Part shown: piece by piece, positions 17,698 through 26,386 of the stretch
Layout: every line of letters starts with the position of its first letter
Position numbering within the stretch: the first letter of the stretch is position 1
Assembly: GCF_009882975.1 (NCBI RefSeq)
Contig: NZ_WTUX01000002.1
Location: 130,489-194,488 of the forward strand
Direction of reading: 5' to 3'
Length of the DNA stretch: 64,000 nt
Origin: Maritimibacter harenae
Lineage (GTDB): Bacteria; Pseudomonadota; Alphaproteobacteria; Rhodobacterales; Rhodobacteraceae
Notes under the pieces: model-generated
What the model saw: the letters and a program-made list of their open reading frames with translations, nothing else
Told to the model about the DNA's origin: nothing
Databases searched by the model: none
Program-made: the position numbers and the translations under genes

Positions 17698-18657
17698 GTG
17701 CGAATAGGTGTATTCGGATGCGGAGCGCCGCTTGGCGTGTTCGCGTCCATCGGGCTGGCTCCGGTCGATGTCACCCTGCGACAGGCAGGGACGGGCACGG
17801 CGGCCGACAGGTATATCGAACCCTTCATGGACCCGTTCGCGGCCTCGGTCCTGCGCGGCATGGCGGCGGGCGACTTCGATGACCTCGACGCCATCGTCTT
17901 CCTGCGCGAAAGCCCGGGCGCGATGATCGCCTGCCAATACGCCTTCGAACTGGCCCGGCGCGGCGTGCTGCCGAAGGCGGCACCGCAACCGATCATGCTC
18001 AACATCCTGCCCGCAGATCACGACGCGGCCGAGCGCTTCAACCGGGCCGAGCTCGACCGGCTCACCGACACGCTCGCCACGCTTGGCTGGACACCCGAAG
18101 CGGGGATGGTCAGCCCGGCCGAGACCTTCGAACGGCTGATCTCGATGCAATCGGCGGGCATCCTGTCCGGTGCCGCGGCATTCGAAAAGCGCCGTGCGCT
18201 GGCCGAGACGGGGATGGCCGAGCTCGCGGGGCAGGCCGCGCGGCTCGACGGCCCGCGGATCGCGCTCCTGGGCGCACCGCTGGGCAACGCCGCGCTTCAC
18301 GCAGCACTGGACGCCACCGGCATCCTCGCGCTGGACCAGCAGGCGCTGGACCAGGCCCACGTGGCGCGGGGCCGGACGCTGGCCGATGCGCTCGCCGCGC
18401 AGGCCGGCAACCCGTTCGCCGCACGACAGCCCGAACCGGTCTACGTCGACGCGGTCCGGGCGGCCCTCAAGGCGCACCGGATCGACCGCGTGACCTGGCA
18501 GGTAGAACCGCATGACGACCTCTGGGGATGGCTCGCCCCGCAGGTGCGCGCGCTCTGCATGGAGCTGGGGATCGGCTTCACCGACCTGGGTTTCGTCCCG
18601 CGTTGGCCCATGCCCGCCGACCTCGACGCCCTGCCGCTGGAGGAGGCGGTCGCATGA
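17698..18657 (+). CDS. 2-hydroxyacyl-CoA dehydratase-related protein (HgdB/BcrC fold), subunit 1
   Basis: A 319-residue protein with two Rossmann-like halves (RIGVFGCGAPLGVF at the start, GPRIALLGAPLGNAALH in the middle), which I read as a distant member of the 2-hydroxyacyl-CoA dehydratase/benzoyl-CoA reductase D-subunit family. Those enzymes usually carry a [4Fe-4S] cluster on three Cys; here only three Cys occur in all, far apart. The start is the GTG at 17698, placed by AGGGAGGACACA; an earlier in-frame ATG at 17656 lies in the operator region. The stop overlaps the start of the second subunit (ATGA). The family call is moderate and no reaction is assigned. Confidence 0.5.
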   Translation: MRIGVFGCGAPLGVFASIGLAPVDVTLRQAGTGTAADRYIEPFMDPFAASVLRGMAAGDFDDLDAIVFLRESPGAMIACQYAFELARRGVLPKAAPQPIMLNILPADHDAAERFNRAELDRLTDTLATLGWTPEAGMVSPAETFERLISMQSAGILSGAAAFEKRRALAETGMAELAGQAARLDGPRIALLGAPLGNAALHAALDATGILALDQQALDQAHVARGRTLADALAAQAGNPFAARQPEPVYVDAVRAALKAHRIDRVTWQVEPHDDLWGWLAPQVRALCMELGIGFTDLGFVPRWPMPADLDALPLEEAVA

Positions 18658-19928
18658 GTTACGAGCCGCTGCCCACCTCCGCCGAAGCGATGGGGTACCA
18701 GCGCGACTGGACGCGCTCCCTGCGCGCCCGGATCGAGGACGGGGCGCAGTTCGCCTTCGTCAATGCCGACACCCCGCACGAAATATTCCACGCGATGGAC
18801 ATGCCGGTGGTCGTGAACCAGTGGTGGTCCTCGGTCATCGCGGCCAAGCAATTGTCGACCCACACGCTCGACCGCGGGGCCGAGATGGGGTTCCACGACA
18901 ACCTCGCGAAATACTCCGCCCTGCCGATCATCTCGGCGCTGGACGACAACCCGGACATGCAGCCGTGGGGCGGGCTTCCCGACCCGGCGATCCTGTGCGC
19001 GCGTCAGAGCGCGGACGATCAGCAGCGGTTGTTCCAGCTCTACGCGGAGAAGGCCGGCGCCCGGCTCGCACTCCTCCACGCGCCGGCGCCGGCCGAGAAC
19101 CTGAATGACTGGTGGGTGCGCGCCCGCGACGACTGGGAGGCACTCTACGGCACCGCGCGGCTCGACCTGATGCAGGCCCAGATCGACGACCTGATCGGGC
19201 AGGTAGAGGAGATCACGGGGCGGGCTTTCGATCACGCGGGTTTCGGCGCCTACATGGAGCAGATCGAGCGCCAGGAGCTCATCTTCGAGGACGTGAACCT
19301 GATGATCGCCGGGGCCGAGCGGATGCCGGTGCGCATCGGCGAACAGATCCCCAACGTGATGATCCCGCAATGGCACCGCGGCTCGGACTGGGCCGTGGCG
19401 CATGCCGAGCGCTTCCGCGACGCGGTGGGTGAGCGGATCGAGGCGGGGGGTGCCGTCGTCGAGGACGAGCGCGTGCGCATGATGTGGATCGGCGCGGGGC
19501 TGTGGTTCGACACCAAGTTCTACACCGCGTTCGAGGAAGAGTTCGGCGCGGTTTTCGCCTGGTCGATGTACCTGCCGTTCGCCGCCGACGGCTACGTGCG
19601 CCGGGCGAAGGGCGACTATCTGCGCGCGCTCGCGGCCCGGGTGGTGACGATGAACGAACAGCTCCACCAGGCGCCGTGGGCCAATGCGTGGCTCGCGAAA
19701 CAGGCGCGCGACTACCGCATCGACCTGGCCGTGATCCTTGTGCCCGAGGCCGACCGGCAATCGGGCTACGCGACCAATTTCATTGCCGAGGACCTGCGCG
19801 ATGCAGGTGTCGAGGTGGTCGAGATCCACGCGGACATGGTCGACGCGCGCCGTTGGGACGGGGGGCGGGCGAAGGCGGACGTGGCGGCCGGCATCCGGCG
19901 GGTGATCGCCCGGGAACACGAACGTTGA
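18654..19928 (+). CDS. 2-hydroxyacyl-CoA dehydratase-related protein (HgdB/BcrC fold), subunit 2
   Basis: A 424-residue partner of the preceding gene. The segment FAFVNADTPHEIFHAMDMPV matches the part of HgdB-like proteins that normally begins with a cluster-ligating Cys, and DPAILCARQSADDQQRLFQ matches the central Rossmann segment. The whole protein has one cysteine (Cys115), so a conventional [4Fe-4S] cluster is very unlikely. No ATP-dependent activator (HgdC type) is encoded nearby. It could be a non-redox or structural relative acting on the CoA ester made by the downstream CoA-transferase; that is speculation. Confidence 0.55.
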   Translation: MSYEPLPTSAEAMGYQRDWTRSLRARIEDGAQFAFVNADTPHEIFHAMDMPVVVNQWWSSVIAAKQLSTHTLDRGAEMGFHDNLAKYSALPIISALDDNPDMQPWGGLPDPAILCARQSADDQQRLFQLYAEKAGARLALLHAPAPAENLNDWWVRARDDWEALYGTARLDLMQAQIDDLIGQVEEITGRAFDHAGFGAYMEQIERQELIFEDVNLMIAGAERMPVRIGEQIPNVMIPQWHRGSDWAVAHAERFRDAVGERIEAGGAVVEDERVRMMWIGAGLWFDTKFYTAFEEEFGAVFAWSMYLPFAADGYVRRAKGDYLRALAARVVTMNEQLHQAPWANAWLAKQARDYRIDLAVILVPEADRQSGYATNFIAEDLRDAGVEVVEIHADMVDARRWDGGRAKADVAAGIRRVIAREHER

Positions 19929-19935
19929 CAAGTCC

Positions 19936-19948
19936 TATAATAGTTCAC
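19936..19948. promoter_or_regulatory. Possible second MarR half-site before the CoA-transferase gene
   Basis: TATAATAGTTCAC is the reverse complement of GTGAACnAnTATA, the 13-base element found at 17671-17683 in the marR divergent region. It lies between the second HgdB-like gene and the CoA-transferase and follows a TTGACA (19925-19930), so an internal promoter is possible. Confidence 0.4.
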
Positions 19949-19976
19949 AAAGATACATAATTAGGGAGGACGAGAC

Positions 19977-21110
19977 ATGGCGCGCGCGCTCGAAGGCTAT
20001 AACGTTGTCGATTTCAGCCACGTCGTGGCCGGTCCGCTCGCGACCCATTTCCTCGCCCTGAACGGGGCGCGGGTGATCAAGGTCGAGACGCCCACGGGCG
20101 ACCTCCTGCGAAAGTATTCCCCGAATCGCGAAGACTGGGGCATGGCGCCGTCGTTTCGCGGCATCAACATCGGCAAGGAAAGCGTTGCGCTGGATCTCAA
20201 GTCCGAGGGCGGGCTTGCCGCCGCGCGCCGCCTGGTCGCCGGGGCCGATATCGTGGTCGAAAACTTCCGCCCCGGGGTGATGGACCGGCTGGGGCTGGGC
20301 TACGAGGCCGCCAAGGCGCTCAACCCCGGGATCATCTATTGCTCCGTTTCGGGGTTCGGCCAGACCGGCGACATGAAGGATGTCGCTGCCATCGACCAGA
20401 TCGTGCAGAGCCTGTCGGGCCTCATGCGCATATCCGGCAACGAGGGCGACCCGGCGATGCGGATCGGTTTTCCCGTCGTCGACACCTACACCGGCCTGCT
20501 CGCGGCCTTCGCGATCCAGACCGCGGTGATCCAGAAAGAGCGCGGGCTGGTGGAGAGCCAGAACGTCGATGTCGCCATGCTGGACGCCACCCTCGTGATG
20601 CTGTCGTCGGTGGTCAATCCGCTGATGATGGCCGGTCAGAAACACGCGCGCACCGGCAACCGCGGTTTCAGCCGCGCGCCGACCGCCGACACATTCGCCT
20701 GCCGGACAGGCGAGATCACGGTGGGCGCGGTCGAGGAACATCACGTCGAGAAGATGCTCGCCGTGCTGGGCGTGTCCGAGCTTCTTGACGATCCCCGCTT
20801 CGCGACCCGGATCGACCGGCTGACCAACGCGGACGCGATGCGCGAGAAACTGGCACGGGCGTTCGAGACCCGCGATGCGGCCGAGTGGGAGCGCCTGCTG
20901 CGCGACGCGGGCCTGTCGGCGGCGCGTGTCATGGACGTGGAAGAGGCCATCGCGATGCCGCACCTGGCCGAACGCGACCTGTTTCTCGACATCGACGGCG
21001 ACCGGGTGCTGAACGCGGGCTTCCGGCTCGAGACCGGGGGACCCGGGGCAGAGCAGGGGGCGCCCGAACTCGGTGCGCAGAACGAAACGATACCAGAAGA
21101 GGCGGTCTGA
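19977..21110 (+). CDS. CaiB/BaiF-type (class III) CoA-transferase
   Basis: A 377-residue formyl-CoA-transferase-like enzyme. Family features: the N-terminal VVDFSHVVAGPLATHFLALN, GADIVVENFRPGVMDRLGLG, YCSVSGFGQTG, and the catalytic Asp in AAIDQIVQS (about Asp140). It moves CoA between an acyl-CoA donor and a free carboxylate in the cytoplasm, and so would activate the acid brought in by the TRAP system encoded next to it. GGGAGGACGAGAC precedes the ATG. Confidence 0.93.
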   Translation: MARALEGYNVVDFSHVVAGPLATHFLALNGARVIKVETPTGDLLRKYSPNREDWGMAPSFRGINIGKESVALDLKSEGGLAAARRLVAGADIVVENFRPGVMDRLGLGYEAAKALNPGIIYCSVSGFGQTGDMKDVAAIDQIVQSLSGLMRISGNEGDPAMRIGFPVVDTYTGLLAAFAIQTAVIQKERGLVESQNVDVAMLDATLVMLSSVVNPLMMAGQKHARTGNRGFSRAPTADTFACRTGEITVGAVEEHHVEKMLAVLGVSELLDDPRFATRIDRLTNADAMREKLARAFETRDAAEWERLLRDAGLSAARVMDVEEAIAMPHLAERDLFLDIDGDRVLNAGFRLETGGPGAEQGAPELGAQNETIPEEAV

Positions 21111-21144
21111 CCGCCGGAATTCAACGACCTTCAGGGAGGAGAAA

Positions 21145-22155
21145 ATGAAGGATTTCATCAAGACCACGGTGCTTGGCGCCGTTCTGGCCAGCGGCGCGAC
21201 GGCTGCCCTGGCGACCGAGTTGCGCCTGTCGGTGGAGACCCCGCCGGGCCACGTGCGCAACCTGGCGGCCGAACGCTGGGCCGAGGCGATCGAGGAGGCG
21301 TCGGGCGGCGATCTCACGGTCGAGGTGTTCCCGGCTGCACAGCTCTACAAGTCGGCCGACGCGATCCGGGCGCTCGCCTCGGGCGCGCTGGACATGTCGA
21401 TCCAGGCCAACGTGACCATGAGCCAGTTCGAGCCGAACCTGTCGTTCTCGATCCTGCCGGTCTTCTTCGGGCGCACGGCGGAAGAAGCGCGCGCGATCCT
21501 CGAAGGGCCGATCGCGGACGAGACGGGCGAGATGCTCGCGGCCAAGGGCATCAACGTGCCGGGGTCCGCGTTCCTGTTCGCACCGCAGCATACCGCGTTC
21601 ACCACGGATACGGTGGTCGAAAGCTACGATGACCTGCCGGGCCTGAAACTCGCCACACCGCCGTCGCCGGTCGTGGTTTCCGTGCTCAAGGAAATGGGCG
21701 GTGCCCCGCAGGCTGCACGCCGGTCGGAAATTCCGCTGATGCTGAGCCAGGGCCAGATCGACGGGATGGGCGGCGTGACCGAGCTGACCATCATCGGCGG
21801 CAAGCTTTGGGAGTCGGGCATCCAGAACATCTTCGCCGACAATGCCGGCTGGGGGTTCTACATGCCGGTCGTGTCGCAGCGCACGATGGACAAGCTCAGC
21901 GAGGAGGAGCAGGCCATCATCCGCGACACCTGGGCCGAGGTGCATGACTGGGCCAGCGACTATGCCGCCGGCGAGATGGAGAGCGCGCGCGAAACGTTGG
22001 CCGAGCACGGTGTGAACGTGGTGGATGCCGATCTCGACATGGTGGCCGAGAAGCGTCAGGCCCTGCTCGACCTGCAAGACAAGATCGTCTCGGACGGCGG
22101 CATGGATGCCGACTTCATCGCGCGCGTGACCGAGGCGCTCGACGGCTCGATGTAA
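21145..22155 (+). CDS. dctP: TRAP transporter solute-binding protein (DctP family)
   Basis: A 336-residue periplasmic protein with a Sec signal (MKDFIKTTVLGAVLASGATA, cleavage near ALA-TELR) and the DctP signatures HVRNLAAERWAEAIEEASGG and VEVFPAAQLYK. It would bind a carboxylate. The ribosome site is AGGGAGGAGAAA. It is encoded right after the CoA-transferase, consistent with import followed by CoA activation. A very strong stem-loop lies between this gene and dctQ. Confidence 0.93.
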   Translation: MKDFIKTTVLGAVLASGATAALATELRLSVETPPGHVRNLAAERWAEAIEEASGGDLTVEVFPAAQLYKSADAIRALASGALDMSIQANVTMSQFEPNLSFSILPVFFGRTAEEARAILEGPIADETGEMLAAKGINVPGSAFLFAPQHTAFTTDTVVESYDDLPGLKLATPPSPVVVSVLKEMGGAPQAARRSEIPLMLSQGQIDGMGGVTELTIIGGKLWESGIQNIFADNAGWGFYMPVVSQRTMDKLSEEEQAIIRDTWAEVHDWASDYAAGEMESARETLAEHGVNVVDADLDMVAEKRQALLDLQDKIVSDGGMDADFIARVTEALDGSM

Positions 22156-22164
22156 TGCGACACC

Positions 22165-22194
22165 CGCGCCGCCCCGCGCGTTCGGGGCGGCGCG
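22165..22194 (+). promoter_or_regulatory. Intercistronic stem-loop after dctP
   Basis: Perfect 12-bp arms (CGCGCCGCCCCG and CGGGGCGGCGCG) around a six-base loop, between dctP and dctQ, with no T-run. It probably stabilises the upstream mRNA or partly attenuates transcription. Confidence 0.65.
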
Positions 22195-22217
22195 GACCAA
22201 CACCCGACAGGTTTCCA

Positions 22218-22733
22218 ATGATCCCCCGAATTCTTCATGTCTGGTCTCGGGTCGAGACCGTTCTGATCGGCGTCCTGCTGATCATCGCGCTGGTGATCTT
22301 TCTCGGCGGCGGGCTCCTGCGCGTGGTCGCGCCGGCCTTCGCCGTCGACTGGGCCACGGAAGTCTCGATCTACTTCATCATCTGGGCGACCGTCCTGGCG
22401 GGCGCGGCCATCGTGCAGGAGGATCGCCACCTGCACACCGAGGTCTTCATCGCGGCGCTGAGCCCGCGCATGCGCCGGGTGCTGGGGTGGGCCATGTCGA
22501 TCCTGTCCATCGCCTTCATCGCGGTGATGCTGGTCTACGGCTGGCAGGCCTACGAGTTCTCGAACCTGCTGGACGAGCGCTCCGGCTCGTCGCTGCGCAC
22601 GCCGCAGGGCTTCGCGGTGTTTCTGCCGCTACCCGTCGGCATGGCGCTGATCCTGGTGCGCTGCGCACTGATGCTCATGAACGGACACAGGCCCTTCGGG
22701 CACCTGTCGAACGCGCCGGAACGGGGGGAATAA
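22218..22733 (+). CDS. dctQ: TRAP transporter small permease (DctQ)
   Basis: A 171-residue protein with four predicted membrane helices, starting with TVLIGVLLIIALVIFLGGGL, and the DctQ-type segment VDWATEVSIYFIIWATVLAG. Only the ATG at 22218 gives a normal N-terminus: the frame extends upstream through the stem-loop, which is not coding-like. It partners the DctM encoded three bases downstream. Confidence 0.9.
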   Translation: MIPRILHVWSRVETVLIGVLLIIALVIFLGGGLLRVVAPAFAVDWATEVSIYFIIWATVLAGAAIVQEDRHLHTEVFIAALSPRMRRVLGWAMSILSIAFIAVMLVYGWQAYEFSNLLDERSGSSLRTPQGFAVFLPLPVGMALILVRCALMLMNGHRPFGHLSNAPERGE

Positions 22734-22736
22734 TCG

Positions 22737-24014
22737 ATGGATGCCTTTATCGGCCTCGGGGGCATGCTCCTGCTGATGGCGCTCGGCGCGCCGATCTTCG
22801 TGGCCCTGGGCGCTACGGCGATGATCATGATCGCGATCGAGGGTCGGCCCTTGATGGATGCCGCGGCGCATACGGTGTCGGGCCTGAACTCACCCACCTT
22901 CGTTGCCGTGCCGTTCTTCGTGCTTGCGGCCACCTTCATGCAGAAGGGGGGGATCGCGCGCATCATCATCGACGCGGCGGAGACCTGGGTCGGCCATTTC
23001 AAGGGTGGGCTCGGGCTGGTCGCAGTCATCGCGACGACATTGTTCGCGGCCATTTCCGGCTCGTCCGTCGTGACCGCGATGGCGATGGGGACGTTCCTGA
23101 TCCCCGCCATGGTCGCGCGCAACTACGACCGGCCCTTCGCATTGGGTCTCGTGGGTGCCTCGGGCACCATGGGCATCCTGATCCCGCCGTCGCTGTCGAT
23201 GATCCTCTACGGTCTCATCGCAGAGGAAAGCGTGCCACGCCTGTTCATCGCCGGGGTCATCCCCGGTCTCATCCAGGCGCTGCTCCTGGGCGGCTGGGTC
23301 ATCTTCTACTCGCGCCGCAAGGGCTATGCCTCGGGCGAGCGGGCCACGCGCCAGGAGTTCATCTCCAAGAACCTGCGCGCACTCCCCGCGGTCGCGATCC
23401 CGCTCTTCGTCTTCGTGGGCATCTACTCGGGCTACACCACCGTGACCGAAAGCGCGGGCGTCGCGGCGGTGGCGAGCGTCCTGGTCGCGGTCTTCGTCTA
23501 CCGCGAAGTGACGCTGAAAGAGATCTTCTCGATGACCGCCGAGGGGATGAAAGCCGCCGCGGGCGTGTCCTTCATCGTGATGTTCGCGCTGCTCTTCGCG
23601 CACTGGATCACCGGGTCGGGCGTGCCCACGCGGCTCGTCGAGTCCGCGATCGCACAGGATCTCCAGCCCTGGCAGTTCCTGCTCGCGCTCAACGTCATGA
23701 TGCTGATCCTGGGCATGTTCCTCGACGCGATCGCGGTGATGCTCATCGTGACGCCGATCATCCTGCCGGTGCTGGGCCCCCTGGGCATCGACCCGGTTCA
23801 CTTCGGCATCGTGCTGATCGTGAACATGGAGATCGCGTTCCTCACCCCGCCGATCGGCCTGAACCTGTTCGTTCTGTCGTCGATCTCGAAGGCGCCGATG
23901 TCGGAGGCCATGCGCGGCATGATCCCCTTCGTCCTGATCATGGCGTGCTTCCTTGTCCTTATCACCTACGTTCCGGAGATCACGCTATGGCTGCCGAACA
24001 GATTGATGAACTGA
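22737..24014 (+). CDS. dctM: TRAP transporter large permease (DctM)
   Basis: A 425-residue polytopic permease with typical DctM motifs: IPPSLSMILYGLIAEESVPR in the middle and AFLTPPIGLNLFVLSSI near the end. It forms the transport channel with DctQ. Its last 28 bases overlap the beginning of the first P450 gene in another frame. Confidence 0.93.
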   Translation: MDAFIGLGGMLLLMALGAPIFVALGATAMIMIAIEGRPLMDAAAHTVSGLNSPTFVAVPFFVLAATFMQKGGIARIIIDAAETWVGHFKGGLGLVAVIATTLFAAISGSSVVTAMAMGTFLIPAMVARNYDRPFALGLVGASGTMGILIPPSLSMILYGLIAEESVPRLFIAGVIPGLIQALLLGGWVIFYSRRKGYASGERATRQEFISKNLRALPAVAIPLFVFVGIYSGYTTVTESAGVAAVASVLVAVFVYREVTLKEIFSMTAEGMKAAAGVSFIVMFALLFAHWITGSGVPTRLVESAIAQDLQPWQFLLALNVMMLILGMFLDAIAVMLIVTPIILPVLGPLGIDPVHFGIVLIVNMEIAFLTPPIGLNLFVLSSISKAPMSEAMRGMIPFVLIMACFLVLITYVPEITLWLPNRLMN

Positions 24015-25192
24015 GGTCCGTCTGGGATCCGCACGACCCGGAGACGATCGAGAACTACCCCGCCGTCTGGCGCGAGCTGCGCGAGACGCACCCGGTCGCC
24101 TACAGCGACAACTGGGGCGGGTTCTTCACGGTCATGCGCTACGAGGACATCCAGGCGGTCGAGAAGGATCACGAGACGTTCACGGCGACCAAGCTGTCGA
24201 TCGTGCCCGCCTCGCCCAAGCTCGGGCTGCCGCGCCTGCCGCTTCAGAAGGATCCGCCGGAGAGCGAACGCTACCGCAAGGCGATGAACCCGTCGTTCAA
24301 GGCCAACAAGGTCAAGACCTTCGAACCGCAGCTGCGCGCGCTGGTGGACCGGCTGATCGCCGAGGCCAAGGCGAAGGACGCGGCCAACATCGACTTCCCC
24401 GAGCAGATCGGCGAGCCGATGAGCCAGGGGTCGCTGGGCCTGCTCGTGGGCTTCGACACGGAAGAATCTCTAGAGATCGGGCGCCTGTCGGCGACCTACG
24501 TGCATGCGATCCAGAACCGCGACATGGGCACGGCGGCGAAGATGTCGAAGGGGGTCGACGCCTTCGCGATCAAGCTGGCGCAGAGCCGGCTGGAAGACCC
24601 GCGCGATCCCGAGAGCGACATGGTGTCGTCCATCCTCGCCCACCCGGTGAAGGGGGATCCCTTCACCGAGACCGAGCTGGCGGGCATGGTGCGCCTTCTG
24701 CTGGTGGGCGGCCACATCGCCTCGCGCTGCCTGATGAACTCGCTCGCCTGGCACCTCGCCACGCACCCCGACCACGTGCGCCTTCTGCGCGAGGATCCGT
24801 CCGTGAAGCCCACCTTCCGCGACGAGATACTGCGCTTCTACCCGGCGAACCAGAGCCTCGCGCGGGTGGCGACGAAGGACACGGTGCTGAATGGCACCTT
24901 CATAAAGAAGGGCACCCCGGTCGCGATGAACTATGGCTCGGCCAACCGCGATCCGCGTGCGTTCGAGGACCCCGAGACCTTCGATCCCTACCGCAGCCCG
25001 AACCGGCACCTCACCTTCGGCTATTCCACCCACCAATGCATGGGGCAGGCGATGGCGAAGATGCAGGTGGACGTGATGACCGACGCGCTGATCGCCCAGC
25101 CCGGGCTCAAAGTCGTGGGCAAACCCACATGGGGGCGCTGGACCGAGTTCGGCATCAACACCCTGACACTCGACATGCGAGGTGACACATGA
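23987..25192 (+). CDS. Cytochrome P450 (first of a tandem pair)
   Basis: A 401-residue soluble bacterial-type P450. The haem-binding loop is LTFGYSTHQCMGQ with Cys351 as thiolate ligand, and the K-helix ExxR motif is EILR. The I-helix segment is LLLVGGHIASR, so the usual acid-alcohol pair (E/D-T) that helps protonate bound dioxygen is absent. Such a change is known in peroxygenase-like or otherwise atypical P450s; here it is an observation. The ATG at 23987 lies inside dctM, and no later in-frame Met would leave a full-length protein. No ferredoxin or ferredoxin reductase gene is in the window, so redox partners must come from elsewhere. Confidence 0.9.
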   Translation: MAAEQIDELRSVWDPHDPETIENYPAVWRELRETHPVAYSDNWGGFFTVMRYEDIQAVEKDHETFTATKLSIVPASPKLGLPRLPLQKDPPESERYRKAMNPSFKANKVKTFEPQLRALVDRLIAEAKAKDAANIDFPEQIGEPMSQGSLGLLVGFDTEESLEIGRLSATYVHAIQNRDMGTAAKMSKGVDAFAIKLAQSRLEDPRDPESDMVSSILAHPVKGDPFTETELAGMVRLLLVGGHIASRCLMNSLAWHLATHPDHVRLLREDPSVKPTFRDEILRFYPANQSLARVATKDTVLNGTFIKKGTPVAMNYGSANRDPRAFEDPETFDPYRSPNRHLTFGYSTHQCMGQAMAKMQVDVMTDALIAQPGLKVVGKPTWGRWTEFGINTLTLDMRGDT

Positions 25193-26364
25193 CCCACGAG
25201 GTGGACTTCAAGGTTCCCGAGAAAGAGGACTTCGACAGCCCGCACGCGCTCTTTGCAGAGCTGCGCAGCCATTGCCCGGTGGCCTGGAGCGGCGACATGG
25301 GCGGGTTCTGGGCCGTGACCAAGCACGCCGACGCGAAGGCGGTTCTGGAGAACTGGCAGATGTTCACGACGACGGTGCAGAACGTGGTGCCGCGCGTGGC
25401 CACGACCCAGCGCCGGCCCCCGCTGCACCTCGACCCGCCGGCCAACACCCCCTATCGCAACGCGATCCAGCGGTTCCTCACGCCCCAGCGCCTGGCTGAC
25501 TGGGAGCCGCGGCTCGAGGTCATGGTGGCGCGGTTCCTCGATCCGTGGATCGAGAAGGGCGGCGACGTCTGCGAGAACTTCTCTTTCCTACTACCGATCG
25601 CGCTCCTGGCCGAGTTCTTCAACCTCTCGCCCGAGAAGGCCGAGCTGATCCGCGCGGTGGGGGCCGAGTTCAACATGGCGCTCCAGCGCCAGGACTTCGA
25701 CACGCTGCGCCAGAAGTCGGACGAGCTCTACGATATTGCCGCCGACCTGATCGCGGACCGCCACGCCAACCCGCGCGACCCGGACACGGACCCGACCGCG
25801 AGCCTCCTGGCCGTGCGCGTGGACGGGGAACCCCTGGCCGACGACCTGGTCCTGGGGGCGCTGCGCCAGTTCCTGCTGGTGGGGATCATCGCGCCCACAA
25901 CCTTCATCGCCTCGATGGCGGTGCACCTGGCGCGCCATCCCGAGCATCACGCCGAACTCACCGCGAACCCGGACCTCGTGCCCGACGCGCTCGAAGAGCT
26001 CCTGCGGCTTTACACGCCCTACCGCGGCTTCGCGCGCACGGCGCGTGAGGATACCGAGATTTCCGGCTGTCCGATCTCGAAGGGCGACCCCGTGGCCATC
26101 GTCTTCACTTCGGCCAACCGCGACGAGGACGTGTTCCCCGATCCGCACAGCTACCGGCTCGACCGCGAGGCGCGCGACCTGCTGACCTTCGGGCGCGGTC
26201 CGCACATGTGCCCCGGCGCACCGCTCGCCCGGGTGCTCCTGCGCGAAACGCTCAAGCAGATCACCCAGAAGACGGAACGGCTGGTCCAGACGAGCGATAT
26301 CGAGATGACCAATTGGCCCGAATACGGACCTCTCAGCGTCGCGTTCGACGTGGTGAAGCGTTAG
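25189..26364 (+). CDS. Cytochrome P450 (second of a tandem pair)
   Basis: A 391-residue P450 starting with ATGA overlap on the first. The haem loop is LTFGRGPHMCPGAPLAR with Cys341, and the K-helix motif is ELLR. The I-helix reads LLVGIIAPTTF: a Thr is present but the preceding acid of the usual AGxE/DTT motif is replaced. It is clearly diverged from its neighbour, so the pair is not a recent duplication and may form a heteromer or act in sequence on the same imported acid. It is the last gene of the operon and converges on the outer-membrane protein gene. Confidence 0.92.
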   Translation: MTHEVDFKVPEKEDFDSPHALFAELRSHCPVAWSGDMGGFWAVTKHADAKAVLENWQMFTTTVQNVVPRVATTQRRPPLHLDPPANTPYRNAIQRFLTPQRLADWEPRLEVMVARFLDPWIEKGGDVCENFSFLLPIALLAEFFNLSPEKAELIRAVGAEFNMALQRQDFDTLRQKSDELYDIAADLIADRHANPRDPDTDPTASLLAVRVDGEPLADDLVLGALRQFLLVGIIAPTTFIASMAVHLARHPEHHAELTANPDLVPDALEELLRLYTPYRGFARTAREDTEISGCPISKGDPVAIVFTSANRDEDVFPDPHSYRLDREARDLLTFGRGPHMCPGAPLARVLLRETLKQITQKTERLVQTSDIEMTNWPEYGPLSVAFDVVKR

Positions 26365-26386
26365 GGCAGGGGCGGCAGGCGTCGCC

